Shown one piece after another: positions 1 to 12,500 of a DNA stretch of 64,000 nt. The DNA lies in NCBI RefSeq assembly GCF_026151205.1, contig NC_087072.1, forward strand, positions 4,698,084 to 4,762,083, given 5' to 3'. Below the pieces are notes generated by a model that was given only the letters and a program-made list of their open reading frames with translations, searched no databases and had not been told where the DNA came from. Within the stretch, counting starts at the first letter, position 1. Every line of letters starts with the position of its first letter. The stretch is from Bolinopsis microptera. Its lineage: Eukaryota > Ctenophora > Tentaculata > Lobata > Bolinopsidae. A program made the position numbers and the translations under genes.

Positions 1-864
1 AAAGCATTAATACCTCACTGCTACAAACAAATAAAACACAGAAGGCACAAAATGTATTAGTTCATTCTAGACGAAATATTTGATTTCTTAAACATTCTAA
101 TCACTAGCAGGAACCCGTCTAACCCTAAAGTGGTGTCAAGACTCGAGAGACTTAAATAATTATTACCTATTTAATTCGCGTTTTTGAAACCACTTGGGAA
201 TCCAAATTTTGGGCACTAAAATTCTTATTCCTTGGCCGATTGTTTATTTTTTCATGCTGATTTTTAAAGCATTAAAGCATTTGACCCAGTCACAAAAGTT
301 TCCGTTGTGGGGGGGGGGGGGGGGGGGGGGTGTAACCCAAAAAAAACCCAAAAAACCCAATCCCAGTATGACCTTTTTCAGGGTAGGAGTTGGGTTTTTT
401 TGGGTTTTTTACAAATTTTTCATTTGAAGGAAATAAAATCATGTAGGCACCTAGCAAAACAATTATCAGTACAACATCACTGTTGTGGTTCATCACTACA
501 ACATCACAATAGATATAATCGCTTAAATATCACCCAAAAGCAGTATTTTATTCACTGATGTGCTCAGAAGAAGTTGGCCATCCAGATATGATATCAGTCA
601 TATGTAATGCTCACTTCGATGGCCATGGTAAATTGAGTTAGTAGGGACGCAACTCACTGATGACCCCAACCCTGACCGCAACCGGTATGAGAGGAATAAA
701 GCCTTTCTTCTCACCTTCACGATCTCTGTTTCCGTTTTCCTGATCATCCGCTTAACGAGAATCCATGCTCTATCTCCAACTGAAAGAATCTTGCAGTTAC
801 CATCAGCTGCATGATCACATGTGATATTAAGTGATATCTTCGCTTGTTTATGGCCCTGGAGTCG

Positions 865-1738
865 CTAAAATCTTGACTGGGATGGCATTTGATCTCGCCC
901 TCCATTGAGGCAAACCTCAACAGCCGTATCATGATGCAGAGCATCACCATACACAGTTACTATTTTCGCCCATTCCTCTGATGAGTCAATATCCTCCACT
1001 TCCTCTTCTTCATCATCTGTTTCCGCTTCGTCACTCTCTGCTCCGTCAGAAGATGGTTGGAAAGCCTCTCCTTCAAAGCTACAGTGTTCTTGAAGGAGTT
1101 CTCTACCCCTTGAGACTCCCTTCTTCATAGCTTGTAACAATCTTGGAATTGAAGTATCTTTACCTCTAAATAGTTTCTCTGCTTTCGGATGCGGTATAAC
1201 AAGCTTGTTGCGAGAGTGGGCAACTGTTACAGGAATCAAATTTTTGCCGAGTGCATCAAGCTCGAGGGAACGGTTTGATTTGCCCATGCCAACCAACATA
1301 TCCTTAGAACACAGATTAGTTCTAATGCCTGCATGGAGGCCTATGCGCAGGAAAGCATAAAGTTTGCTCGCAGGCATCAGATGTAAACAGCCAGGGCATA
1401 AAGTGTTGATAACTGTTGTCAGCTGTTACACTGAGAATGTACAGCATCAGACCCTCGACTGTAATAATCGCATCATCAAAATTTTTACAAGTAGGCAGGT
1501 GGTCTTTCAATGGTTGTGTGAAGCTTAGGTGGCCCAAGGCGTCACCGCTGGATAGAAGCTGGGTGGAAGCCCTGGTCTGATGTGAGGCTCCCAGAACTTT
1601 GAAAAGGGGTATCCTGCTGGTGCCCTCTTCCAGACACTCATCGGACAGCATGATGAAAGCCACTACCTCCGCGTGGTGAAGACTGGATACTGGACAGGCA
1701 GGACGGTCGACGGGAGACATTGAGCCCCGGAAGTTCAA
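865..1738 (-). pseudogene. Degraded ORF pair of unknown family
   Basis: Two overlapping minus-strand frames (1738-1322 and 1377-865) appear to be one protein interrupted by a frameshift near 1330-1380. The downstream part ends in a strongly acidic stretch (DDEEEEVEDIDSSEEW). It lies wholly inside the G-capped insertion, so it may be a remnant of a transposon-encoded protein, but I do not recognise a family and see no catalytic motif. Treat it as broken and unassigned. Confidence 0.35.
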
Positions 1739-2429
1739 TAATTTGATCTGTTGACTCCTTAACTCTTGGTCTACAAGAGGCTTTGAGACTCGTAAATCTT
1801 TACTGTGTATTGCACAGTAGCTAAAGAGGTGTTGGCTGTTACCCTGTTCAACCTAGTCTACTATGACCCAGCTAGACTGGACCACACTCTGGTAGTCAGG
1901 ATACGGCTCCCTATGCCCGGGGTACCGGGTAACGAGGTAGTCAGGGGAAGGGTTAGTCCCCGCTAAAGTGTAGCTCTGTTTTCAATCTAACCTCCTTATG
2001 CTTTGGGATAAAATCGGAAAGTCCCACACTGGAGCAGGTGACGATTGGGTAAGGATTACAACTGATGCTGTTGGGTAGAAAAAGGAAGTGTCACATTTGT
2101 CTTGTATGGCATATGTTCGTGCAATTACATGCTCAAGATACCCAAGATATTATGGTGAGAGTTAAAGATGGCTATTGTTCAAGCGGATGCCCTTAACCTT
2201 TTAGTGGCGCAAGAATTAAGAACACAATCAAATGCCAATGTGCAGGGGACTGCACAGGATTGTGAGCCAACTGAAAAGTCAAGATGAAGTTTATCAACAG
2301 CTTAAGGGTTAAAGCCCCTTATTTTTCTAGTAGGAAGTGGTTGCCGGGGTAATTACGCTGATATTACAGAAGCTGATGACTCGGTCTCCACAACACGACA
2401 AACTATTTCTACAGAAAGTCAAACAAGAA

Positions 2430-3417
2430 AACATCAAAAAAATATGAACATCAATTGTATTGTATCATGTAAAAGGACTGCTAAGGTTAGCACATTTAAC
2501 ATAAGAACAGCCAGAGAACAGCACAAACGCATCGAACTTGAAGAACTATTTTCTCGAAGCAAGCTGCACATCCTTGCCCTGCAAGAATCGAACATCGGGT
2601 AGTGCATGCTGATTGCTGAGAATACCAGAATAGAAAAGATGAACAAAAGGATTCATCCAGTGATCTCATCTGCGTGGAGAAATGCAGCTGGCGCTTCACC
2701 ATGTCTCTTAATGGAAAGCCCAGGCTCACTGTCATCACATGCTACAGTCCTACAGAAGCCTCATCTGATGAGGAGGCAGGAAATCTCTTTTGTCTAAAAC
2801 CAAGCATCTTACAGTTAATTTAGTAGGAGAGGAGCCACACACAATAATTTTTAAGGACGGACATGCCTTAGAAGAAGTTGAGGATTTTAGTACAACGGAG
2901 CACGACTTTAGGTTACGCAAGGCCAAGGCATGGGCTGCCTACCACAAAATGTAGGCTATATGGAGGTCCAATTTGCGCCGAGATTTAAAGATCCGTCTGT
3001 TCAAGCTACGGTTGAATCAATCTTCCTGTATGGAACGAAAACGTGGACAATAACAGAATCTTTGAAGAAAAGAATAGACGGATGTTACAGTAGTCAGTAG
3101 AATGCTTCAGATGGCCCTAAACGTGGACTGGAGAGGACATCGCACCAACAAGGAGGTCTTTGGATCACTCCCAAGAGTTATTTCGAAGATACAGGCTAGA
3201 AGAATGAGGTTGGCTGGGCACATCCAGCGACATGATGACCTGGCAGCACACCAACTTCTCCTTTGGGAACCTAGGGAGGGGTAGACCACCGCTCACCTTC
3301 GTCGATAACCTAATAAGTGACACTGGACTCAAGAACACTGGGGAGATTAAGGAGCTTATGGCGGACAGAAAGCTTTGGAGACACATCATCGAGACTCGGA
3401 CTCTGAAGCCGCCTTAA
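2430..3417 (+). pseudogene. Non-LTR retrotransposon relic (endonuclease and RT tail)
   Basis: From about 2443 the translation resembles the start of an APE-type endonuclease (STFNIRTA, then LHILALQESNIG). From 2660 another frame continues with WRNAAGAS. From about 2950 to 3417 the frames match the C-terminal region of RTE-like LINE ORFs: FLYGTKTWT, then LQMALNVDWRGHRTNKEVFG, RRMRLAGHIQRHDD and GRGRPPLTFVDNL. Several frameshifts and the missing central reverse-transcriptase motifs show it is dead and internally deleted. The family assignment rests on pattern recognition only. Confidence 0.7.
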
Positions 3418-3634
3418 GTGAAGTAATTTAAGTCATGTGCTTTGACTTGCCCTTGACCTTCGTCATAGCCTCCTTCCATGACAGGAGAACACATTTGCCA
3501 CATTTGGCACATTTCCACTTTGTTCATTCATATGGATTATATCTCGATGAACGAGACATCCTGTTTGCTATCGTGATAACATACTATCAATATAAACACA
3601 CTTATATACTATGTAAACTATCTATTAAGTTAAG

Positions 3635-4881
3635 CTTAGTTGTAGTGATCGTACGGAACGTTCACTAAAAATAGTTTGTGAACGCGTTCGCTAAAAGATT
3701 TTAACGTTCGGAACATAAGGAACGTTAAACTTAATTGCTGTTATGAAATTAAAATGCCGGACATAGCCCAATTATCCGGCAAAGTACTAGCGTTTCCATT
3801 GCCAGGCCTTCAGGGCCTTGAGGTATGTTACAAATATTATTATGTTAGAGAGACTGAAGGGTTCCAAGGATACTTTGATTAAGACTTATATTGATCCAAC
3901 CCTTACTGAGTCTGTTAGCAAAAAGTAATGCATACAAGAATTTGTTTGAGTGCGCTAAAGATTTAGTGTTTGACCCCCATTTCTGGATAGAAGTCGACTA
4001 TTTATGCTCAATTCTCGAGCCGATAATAGTCTTGCTTAGATTTTCAGACAATAGTCTTAAGATTCCTGTTGGTTTCATCGGTGTAATTTATTACAAATAT
4101 TATCTGTTCACCTTGAAGTTAGCAAATTTTGCTTTCCGCAATAGAAACCATAAAAGTGATATGGTTAGTCTTGCCAACAAAAGGTGGCTCGAGCTCCATT
4201 CCCCCCTACATTCAGTAGGATTTTGTGTTCACCCGGCTTATCGGGGATATGATCAGCACACGAATCAGGATGTCTGGAAGGAGTTTCTAGATGTCATGGA
4301 CACGTGGTGTGACGGCGCAACAAAGAAGAAGATACTTTCGCAGTACACGTTCTACCGAGATAAAAGAGGCTTATTCTCTACTGACGCTGCCTCAAGTCTT
4401 AGCCAATATTCTGACGATGCAGTCTCTTGGTGGAGCAACTTCGGTTGCGAGGTACCCGAACTACAGAGTTTTGCAATGAAAGCGCTGTCGCAATCGACAT
4501 CAGCCTCACCCTGTGAGACGAATTGGAGCTTGTACGACTGGGTGATAAACAAAAAAAGAAACCGCCTCACAGTTGACAAGCAGCGAGACCTTATTTATGT
4601 TAACGCAAGTTTGCGTCTTATGAACAATTCACGAATTAAGGAGCAATAATTTCATTACTATTTGCTATACTAGTGACTTATTTTTATTCATTATTGTTGT
4701 TTATTTACTGTCTAATTCCGACAACATGGTTTTATCTCATTGTATCCATCTCAAGTTAAAAACTATCGGAAAAATTATCAAAATATCAAGACTAACGTTC
4801 ACTAACGTTCACAAACGTTCACTACAAAATGATTGGAACGTACGTTCAGTACGACTAAGTTCAGCGTTCACTACAACTAAG
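3635..4881 (+). mobile_element. hAT transposon, 1247 bp, with 8-bp TSD
   Basis: Inverted ends CTTAGTTGTAGTGA (3635-3648 and 4868-4881) are flanked by a perfect 8-bp duplication AAGTTAAG (3627-3634 and 4882-4889), the length typical of hAT elements. Both subterminal regions are crowded with AACGTTCAC-type motifs in both orientations (3655-3720 and 4795-4870), probably transposase-binding sites. The interior holds only the C-terminal part of a transposase. Whether the short length reflects internal deletion is inferred from the normal hAT size of several kb. Confidence 0.88.
3879..4649 (+). pseudogene. hAT transposase C-terminal fragment
   Basis: This open frame of about 255 codons has no ATG at its start and is closed upstream by TGA at 3876. 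It ends with the hAT dimerisation signature: DDAVSWWSNFG, then PELQSFAMKALSQSTSASPC, NWSLYDWVINKKRNRLT and DLIYVNASLRLM. The N-terminal BED finger and most of the catalytic region are absent, so the element cannot supply its own full transposase. It lies between the matched TIRs of the 1247-bp element. Confidence 0.82.
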
Positions 4882-5712
4882 AAGTTAAGACATGAGAACA
4901 ACACGTAGGTAAGACTCAGTGGGAAATAATTCTCATTCAATACAATTAATGAAATGGCTAGAATTTTGTTTAAATTTTGTTTAAAAAACCCAAAAAAACT
5001 CAAAAAAACCCAATCCCAGTATTACCTTTTCTTGGGTAAGAGTTGGGTTTTTTTGGGTTACACCCCCCCCCCCCCCCCGTTGTATATCTTTTACGGTTTT
5101 TGCGGAAAGTCGCGTTAAAGTTGATGCCGTGGTGGCAGTAAAATAGCACGGATCCATAATCCATAAACATGATATATATATCCATATACATGATATATAT
5201 ATAGAGAATTTACCGTCTTCGCAAAATTAAAAACCATATTCTGTGAATCTGTGTAAAACATCTCAGTTCACCATTTCCTAACAGCACTTTACCTGGGGAC
5301 CCCAGGCTATTATGTTAGAATATAGATTCTGAGCGCCGCCCAGTAAAACTGTGTGTCCCTTTGTCCAGGCGGGCCTAATCGTTCTTCATTATTGCACTCG
5401 GCAAATGTCAGCCTCTTCCACGAGAAATCGTAATATGTAATAGCTCGCGGGGTATAGGAGGGACGCTTACTGGAGGATCTCTGGAAGAGGCGATCAAAAT
5501 TGTCGACAGCCCAGTCCTGATCACATAATGGGCCGAATGTAGTGAATAGAATAATGCAGCTATATAGGAAACGATTAAAACTCACAAAGAATCTCTTGTG
5601 CGCTCCTTTACTTGCGCTATTTCCTAACAGTGACTAAATGACTATTTTGTTACTTATAGGGTTAGACGGGTTCTTGCTAGTAGATATAAACCCTGTGCGT
5701 TATACAGTATAC

Positions 5713-5990
5713 TTACCAGCAGAAACCCGTACAACCTTAAAGTGGTGTCAAGACTCAAAAGGCTAAAATAATTATTACTTATTTAATTCGCGTTTTTGAC
5801 ACCACTTGGGGGTCAAAATTTTGGGCACTAAAGTTCTTATTCCTGGGCGAATTTTTTATTTTTTCATGCTGATTTGAAGGCCATTAAAGCATTTGACCCA
5901 GTCAAAAAAGTTTCAGTTGTATATCTTTTACGGTTTTTGCAGAAAGTCGCGTTAAAGTTGATGCCATGGTGTCAGTAAAATGGCACGGAT
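5713..5990 (+). repeat. Second copy of the TA-flanked repeat
   Basis: It is collinear with 112-302 and then with 5079-5148, and includes AAAGTGGTGTCAAGACTC, TTTAATTCGCGTTTTTGA and GGTTTTTGCAGAAAGTCGCG. It shows the sequence as it was before the 4.8-kb insertion in the neighbouring copy. The right part is lost at about 5990. Confidence 0.8.
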
Positions 5991-5994
5991 ATAA

Positions 5995-6050
5995 CAGGAA
6001 TTAAACAGGAATTAAACAGGAATTAAACAGGAATTAAACAGGAATTAAAC
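5995..6050 (+). repeat. Five tandem copies of CAGGAATTAAA
   Basis: A perfect 11-bp unit repeated five times, directly abutting the broken end of the preceding repeat. Confidence 0.9.
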
Positions 6051-6376
6051 AAAATTGGATCAAACGGCAGATGCCGTGTCTGACCAATATAGGAATAGAA
6101 GGTTTAATATTCAAAACTACCCCAATGTAACAAATAACCAAACAAGGTGGTAAAAGTAGATAGCCACGTAAAAGAATATAGCACAGATAGCACAGTCGTA
6201 TGTACAGTCATATATATCGTCTCGCTTTATGTATAGTAAGATTCCAATCATTCCAATCACTGCTTTACTCTTTATCCGTGTGTAGCGGGCGTTATCAGAC
6301 AACTAGATAGTACTGAACGTTCACTTTTGTCTTTTTGTATTAGGAAGTTTGGAACAAGAGATATTGGAGTACTAAC

Positions 6377-6586
6377 CTCGGGGTCAACAGAGAACATGCC
6401 GTAATCGGGTGACAACAACTCCTTCATCAGGAGGAGAAAGAGCTCCTTCTTCACCCCACCTGCATCGTAACCCTCCTCTCCCTCAAATATAACTTTCAAG
6501 GGCTTCTTAAGGAGATAAGGTCTGCTCTCGTATTCTTGGATCTGCCGCAATGTGTCCAATATTAAGTGGTCTCTTCGCACTTTCAA
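6377..6586 (-). CDS. HERC4-like: HERC-like exon 14: start of the HECT domain
   Basis: Bounded by TTTTCAG at its 5' side and GTTAGT after position 6377; exactly 70 codons. It contains KPLKVIFEGEEGYDAGGVKK, the first conserved block of HECT domains, and the following LLLMKELLSPDYGMFSVDPE. The intron that follows is at least 6.3 kb and holds the nested transposons. Confidence 0.9.
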
Positions 6587-9500
6587 CTGAAAATAATCAA
6601 TTTATCAGACAACGTATTGACAAAAGTATACCCACAACAGTATTGCAGAAAATGGAGCGGCAGGCATTAGAATTATTCAATTCATAAAAAATGTTAAAAT
6701 TAAACGGTACCGAACATGTTTTCGCTAGGACCAACCTCTAAGAAAGGGTTGATACTAATCTGGCCCCTATTTAGGAACTGGTTAACAGCGATACTCTGCA
6801 CAGTTTTCATCATCTGCTGATTAGCATCTATCTTCAGTAGTTTCGCTTTGGCTTCAGCCGTGTACACAAACGGGTATTTACAAAATACCACCTGAAACAC
6901 AACTCTTGTCAATAAGCTAACATCATCTTTAGCTTTTGCTTTTGTACCACTTTTTAGGCCAGATATTGATAACCAGATATGAAAGAAAAGAACATTTTCT
7001 AGTGATAAGCAGAATTTTTCTCAATGAGACAAATTATCGGGAACCATGTTAACAAGTTAGTCAGATTAAATTCATGTCATTTACAATACTCTTCTTTAGA
7101 GGGAGTCCGCTTCATTATAACCTTATTGTGGTTAATGTTACAACGCTGGACAATCTTTAATTTTCATATAAATCTAAGAAATCTGACGAAGAATTTAACA
7201 TAGAACATATTCTATATAACATCGATTCCAGGACGCAGGTTGCTAATTGTATTCACTAGACGGTATATTCTAATTCAGACGAATTTTACTACTAAATCAA
7301 TCACAGCATATCAAATCTTACTTGACCATACTTCTACTTACTATCCATCACGTGACATTGTGACGGACCGTTCCATTGTGAACGTTTAGGAAAGATTCAA
7401 TAAAGTATATTAGATTTATCACCTGGCGGTAGATTATTTAAATAAAATGTGCGTTTATTTCAAAATCTGCGGCCAAATTTCAAATTAAACTTGACACTAT
7501 TGGACGTTTTGCTTCTTAAAGATGTTTTTAGCGTTCCTGCTTTTACTTGTTCCATATTCTGAACTGGTTTGCGGAAATGAAGATCCAGGAGGTGAGACAC
7601 TGGAGGGTAAAAATTGGAACAAGCTAGATAAAACTCTGTCTCTAATGAGGAGTCAGGTGAATTCTACTAACTTGTACGTTCAAGAAATCAGGATTTTTCT
7701 TCAATCTGTTACGACTAGGATGGATAGATTAGAACAAGCGTTGGAAAAGGTCGAACAAAGTGTTGCAGAAAAGATTTTAAAGCTAGAGGAAACAGTATTA
7801 GGGGTATTGGAAGCCATGGAAACAGCGAAGAAAAGTGGTGAATTGATACCAGCTGTTAAAGTAGAACAAAGCTCAACATTTCCCGGTCTCCCAGCGGGTC
7901 CTGAAAAAGCAGTTGACGGACACCTCGCAACTCAATCTCACACAACCTGCACCCTACCTGGACAGTGGTTCAGGTACCACTTCTCTCAGAGACGTGCTGT
8001 AGGGCAGATAAAGGTGGTGAATGGTAAAATAAACGTGCACAAGAACAGACTGAACGGAATGAGGGTGTATGTTATGGTAGACAATCTGAACAGGTTGCCA
8101 TGTAGGATAGACACAGTAGCAGTGCGGGAGGGAGACACGTTTCAAGCTCAGACTTACTACCTGGACTGCACTGGCAACACCGGCATCGGAGTAGAGTTTG
8201 TTCTGAATACCACTAATTGTTTGGAGTTTAGAGAAATAGCAGTTTATTCTCCATGAATGTTTTGTGATTGTTATGATTTTTGAATTGGAGATTAAAATGA
8301 TTGGTTTTATAGTATAGCCCCAGAATGCTACTGTAAAATATCTTCCGAAAAATTCTATCAATAATTTCATGGTCATATATTAAGCAGCTTAATCTGTTCT
8401 GAAAATTCTTAATGGACCAAAAAGGCAGGCTTACAAACTGTAGAGTCTGGCTGAAAATTGATGCTTGAGTGCTTGTCACAATTAACGAAGAATAAAAATC
8501 CTAATGAAGCATTTTAAACACAACATTAAACTTATGTGACATAACAAAGACAGCCAGAATATCACATACATTATACGCTACCTCGCGATGTTCTATCCAG
8601 TTCCTATAGTCCTCCTCCAGATCGAGTTGGTCCGTCAGTTCGTGGATGTAGAACGCGTTGTACGGCACGATCTCCTTGTTAGAATTCACTTCGTTCAGCA
8701 GGGCTAGAACTTTTAGACACTTCTCCATGTTTTCTGGAGGGGTTGGTATCTTTATAGTTCACAAATACAGCCAACAAGAAATACTGATTAATCATTCAAT
8801 ACTTTTTCAACATTTCATATCCTCTCAATTACGTTACATTTAACATAAGCTACAATCACACCCCCGTGGTAGGAATCTAAAGCCTTGTCAGAGGCTGATC
8901 AGTTATTGGTACCAATAATTCTGGCTTAACGAGGCGAATTGGCTGAGATCCACGGAAACATGATTAACAAGATACGAGAACTTAACCCTAACAAGGCTAC
9001 CGAGACTGGTTGTTAATAGGCCTTTTGTGCTAATTGAGAATATTTAGAATATATGGTTGCTTTAATCAACCTGAATCAACTACCAATAATTACCGGCCAC
9101 CGCTCTCAATAGAATATTTAAAAATTGCTCATATTCAACTTTGTAGATTATGATTTGGTTAATAAAGACGACAGGCGTTTAACTAAGATCAGGGACCCTG
9201 ATAACGTAATTTGAATTATCACAAATTCACAAGATTATGGATTAAAGATAAGGCGTGGCCGGTGGCGCCATTGAGGGTATGCCCATATTATCATAATTAA
9301 GTTATTATCTATATCAATACTCCACTGCACATGTTAGATCGACAAATTGAAAATATCGCATTTAAGATCCCTCTTTATTTTCAAACGTTTACAGAGAATA
9401 GGTTTGACTGGTTACAGTTCAAACATGACTTTCTGAAGGTTGTACTAAACTGTAAAACCTCGTCTGCCTTTTGATGAACAACGTGACAAGTATAGATTTT

Positions 9501-12500
9501 GAGGAGCACTTTAAATAAATTGTATTGAAATACGACTTTATGATCCTCAAAAGGATTATTATTTCTCACATATTATAATATTCCAGAGAAATTCCAAGAT
9601 GCATTATATATTGGTAGGCGTTTCACGATCAATCAGCATCCACTTTTGACCAATCAAGCCCCAGAATCACTGTAACGTGTCAAAAACATATGCCTCACCT
9701 TCCCACCATAATCACATCTATTGACTCGGCGTAAATAGTAAATTATCAAACTTGCAACGTTTAGTAAAGTTCTAACAGCCCCACTTCCGGTATTTGGTCT
9801 CAATTAAATATGTATACGTTCATTGAGGCAATTCTAATTATATCACTCTCAGTCCCTAGGGTACAATCATTTAGTGGGCGACAGATCGGAGCCTCACGAC
9901 TAACTTGCCCTGGCTTATCCGATGGGTTAGGCTTAACTTTAGTATTCGAATAATTCAACGAGTCAAAAATTATGGGTATCATGTGATCATCTCTCTGTCA
10001 CTAGCATTTGAACAGACTAAGGGGACTACGGTGACTAGAACTGTGATACGATCGTTGAGTGAGCGAGGGACCGGAGCCTCAAGGCAGAGGATTGGAGCCT
10101 TACAATCTCAGATCATATTATTCAGCATACAATTTTCATAATGACAAATGTCCTATCAAATGGTCTAGGGCAAAGATCAAACGTTAGTAGTATTTGAATA
10201 ATTCGACGATTAACAACGTGAATGGTGTCACGCGCCCATTATGACTCATTCTGACATTTAGGAATTCTATACTCAGTACTCACAGATACAAATTTGCTCC
10301 TCAACTTTTATCTAGATCAGATTATTCAGAAGGTAGATGGGCTCAGCTCTGGGGTGCCCTCTGTTGCTCCCTAACATTGTTGAATTATGACTTACATTAA
10401 TTGCTGTAAGCAGGAATGAACGCCACCCTGGACGCCTGCGCCTCCGAGTTGGTAATAATCTTCAGCAGCTTTCATACCGGCGTTTATCGTCAAGGGTTAG
10501 ATTTATTGAAGTGATCGCCATTTATCTGGTGCTCATCAGTCATCTGTCACAAAGTAGTCTTGATGACATGACGTGACAACATAAGAAATTACAATATTAT
10601 GTTCATCATCAACTTCATAGGATAAGGAAACGTTTCAGTGTCTCTTTAAAATTTCTTGGCATTAGCACCTAGCTAATAAACAAAAATTGAAACAAAGTTC
10701 TTATTTGATATTTGCTACAGAATTTGACAGTTTTATTCTTCTTTATAGCAATGTTAACCTTCCTATTGGTGTTCCAACTGTCTATACCTTCAGCATTTTC
10801 TGGTAAGTCAGAGGAGGTAATAGTTAGTTTTCCGTCCGAATTGTTTGTTTAATTTATTAGCTAAAAGCCCGTCCCATAATCTAGATTTACCATGCACATG
10901 GTGCCTCACTAGAGTCAGGAATTTATATCCGTCAATAAAATAATTTCCCAGTCGTGTACCAGATGACTGCCACAATAAGAGATTACAGTGAGTACGATGG
11001 AACTGTAGACGCGCAGTTTGTGAATATCGCAGGAACTCTCGGAGTAACAGAGGAGAAAAGGTGTTCCGCTGACTTTGATGTGTACGGTCAGGACGTCGTG
11101 TGCTCGATTGAGAGCGATGTTAAGATCGGGGACTACAAATGTGTATCTTGGAGAACTAGTGGTAATGATGGTTGGTCTCTTATGAAGGTTTGTGGTGATA
11201 TCTTAATCTTTTTCCTGTTATTCTATTGGATTTGGGTGGAATCTAAATGTAAACTGTAGAGTTAGCGACATATTAACCGCAGCGTGCTGTCGAAATTTAA
11301 CAGGGGGGGGGGGGGGGGGGGGGGGTGGGTGACATGTTCGCCTATGTCCTGTCCTCTTTTGATTCTATGAGACAATGGAAGTGTTTTTTGGGACATTAGC
11401 GGACATTGACGGACAAACATTATGAGAATATTTCGCACATGATTTTGACACAATATTTTCGGCTCATAATGATCAGGGTAGCATGAAACATGAACAAAAG
11501 TAGTTTCCAGAAAAACTTTTCCGAGCTTCCGAGCTCGTATTGCGAAGGGGAGGCCTGGCTTCCCAGATCACATCACAAAGGGGGAACCCTCGAGTCCAAA
11601 ATCGTATATCGAAGGGTTTAGTGTAGGTGCGGACTTCGAAAATTCGAAGTATGGCCCCCCCCCCCACCTATGTCCTGTCCTGTCCTGTCTCTTCTGGATT
11701 CTATGAGACAAGCGGGCATATAGACGGACGTGTCACCCTCCCTTTATTATTCAAGAGAACTTTCTAAGCTTCCTTTTCATTTATTTATAGATTACGTTGG
11801 ACGTTATAAATTATTATGTTGCACGTTATCAGTATGTATATAATTTAATATCTTAACTCGAACCTGAAATGAAGCAAGTTATTCTAAATATAGAATTTTC
11901 AGTTAAAGGTGAAAATAGAAAACCAGGAGATACACGTGGTGGTACCGCAAAATGGCCAGTTGAACGGCTTTATTAACATGAGGAACAAAGAAACAAGCTT
12001 ATTTTGCCTTGAAAGTAGGTTTCAAACCACTATCATTGAACTTATTTTGTAAATATACCTATTTATCAAAACCTGTACCTGCATTAGCATTTTAGAGGCT
12101 ACTTTACAGCTTTTCCAGTTTAGAATTTCATGAGTAACTATTGTTAAGAGCCTGACCTTATCATTTTCACAATCTAGGAGGGACATAAGTCTTTAAAGTT
12201 AAAAACGAAGAAAGAAAGCTTTAAGAATCAATAAATGTAACTTAAAACTTACTTCAATGATTTCACGCAGATACTGGTGTATGGACCACGCATCCTGATA
12301 AGTATCTATTTTCAACCTGCGGGAGCGAAGATATAGATGGATACAAAACTCTGGAGATCGCCAAGGCTGAGTTTTTTAAACAAACCGGTTAGTTAGTATT
12401 AACATGCAAGTATTTATTTTACACTGAAACTTATCCTAAAACCACTCAACAGCTCTGCAGCAGCCGGAAGTCCTGAAAACAATTCTACACTAACCCCAAT

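Larger units (their letters stand above)
309..5077. mobile_element. G-capped composite insertion, 4.8 kb, 6-bp TSD
   Basis: It starts with 22 G (309-330) followed by TGTAACCCAAAAAAA and ends with the inverse, GGGTTACA plus a C run (5063-5077). The flanking direct repeat is CGTTGT (303-308 and 5078-5083); its outer edge is slightly ambiguous because of the C run. Inside each end is a module with core CCCAATCCCAGTAT, present in the same orientation at both ends and flanked by arms that can pair with each other. The uninterrupted copy of the host repeat at 5713-5990 shows the pre-insertion sequence. The cargo is a degraded ORF pair, a LINE relic and a hAT element, so the insertion probably grew by later hits. 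No intact transposase of its own was recognised. Confidence 0.75.
107..5677. mobile_element. TA-flanked TIR element split by a later insertion
   Basis: Imperfect terminal inverted repeats (GCARGAACCCGTCTAACCCT) lie at 107-127 and, inverted, at 5657-5677. Each is bordered by TA (105-106 and 5678-5679), which fits a TA target duplication. Removing the insertion at 309-5077 leaves about 0.8 kb with no recognisable ORF, so this looks like a non-autonomous DNA transposon. The join is confirmed by a second copy at about 5713-5990, which reads straight through the point where this copy is interrupted. The right part also contains the motif CCTGGGGACCCCAGG with a neighbouring ATAATAG, which recurs near 28940 and 29100. 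The superfamily is not identified. Confidence 0.75.

Noticed and set aside
309-5077. Polinton/Maverick identity for the 4.8-kb insertion because of the 6-bp duplication
   Set aside because: No polymerase, integrase or capsid-type frames are present, and G-run ends are not typical of that group.
5310-5585. Minus-strand frame as the missing HECT exon
   Set aside because: The translation shows none of the conserved HECT blocks, and it lies inside the TA-flanked transposon.
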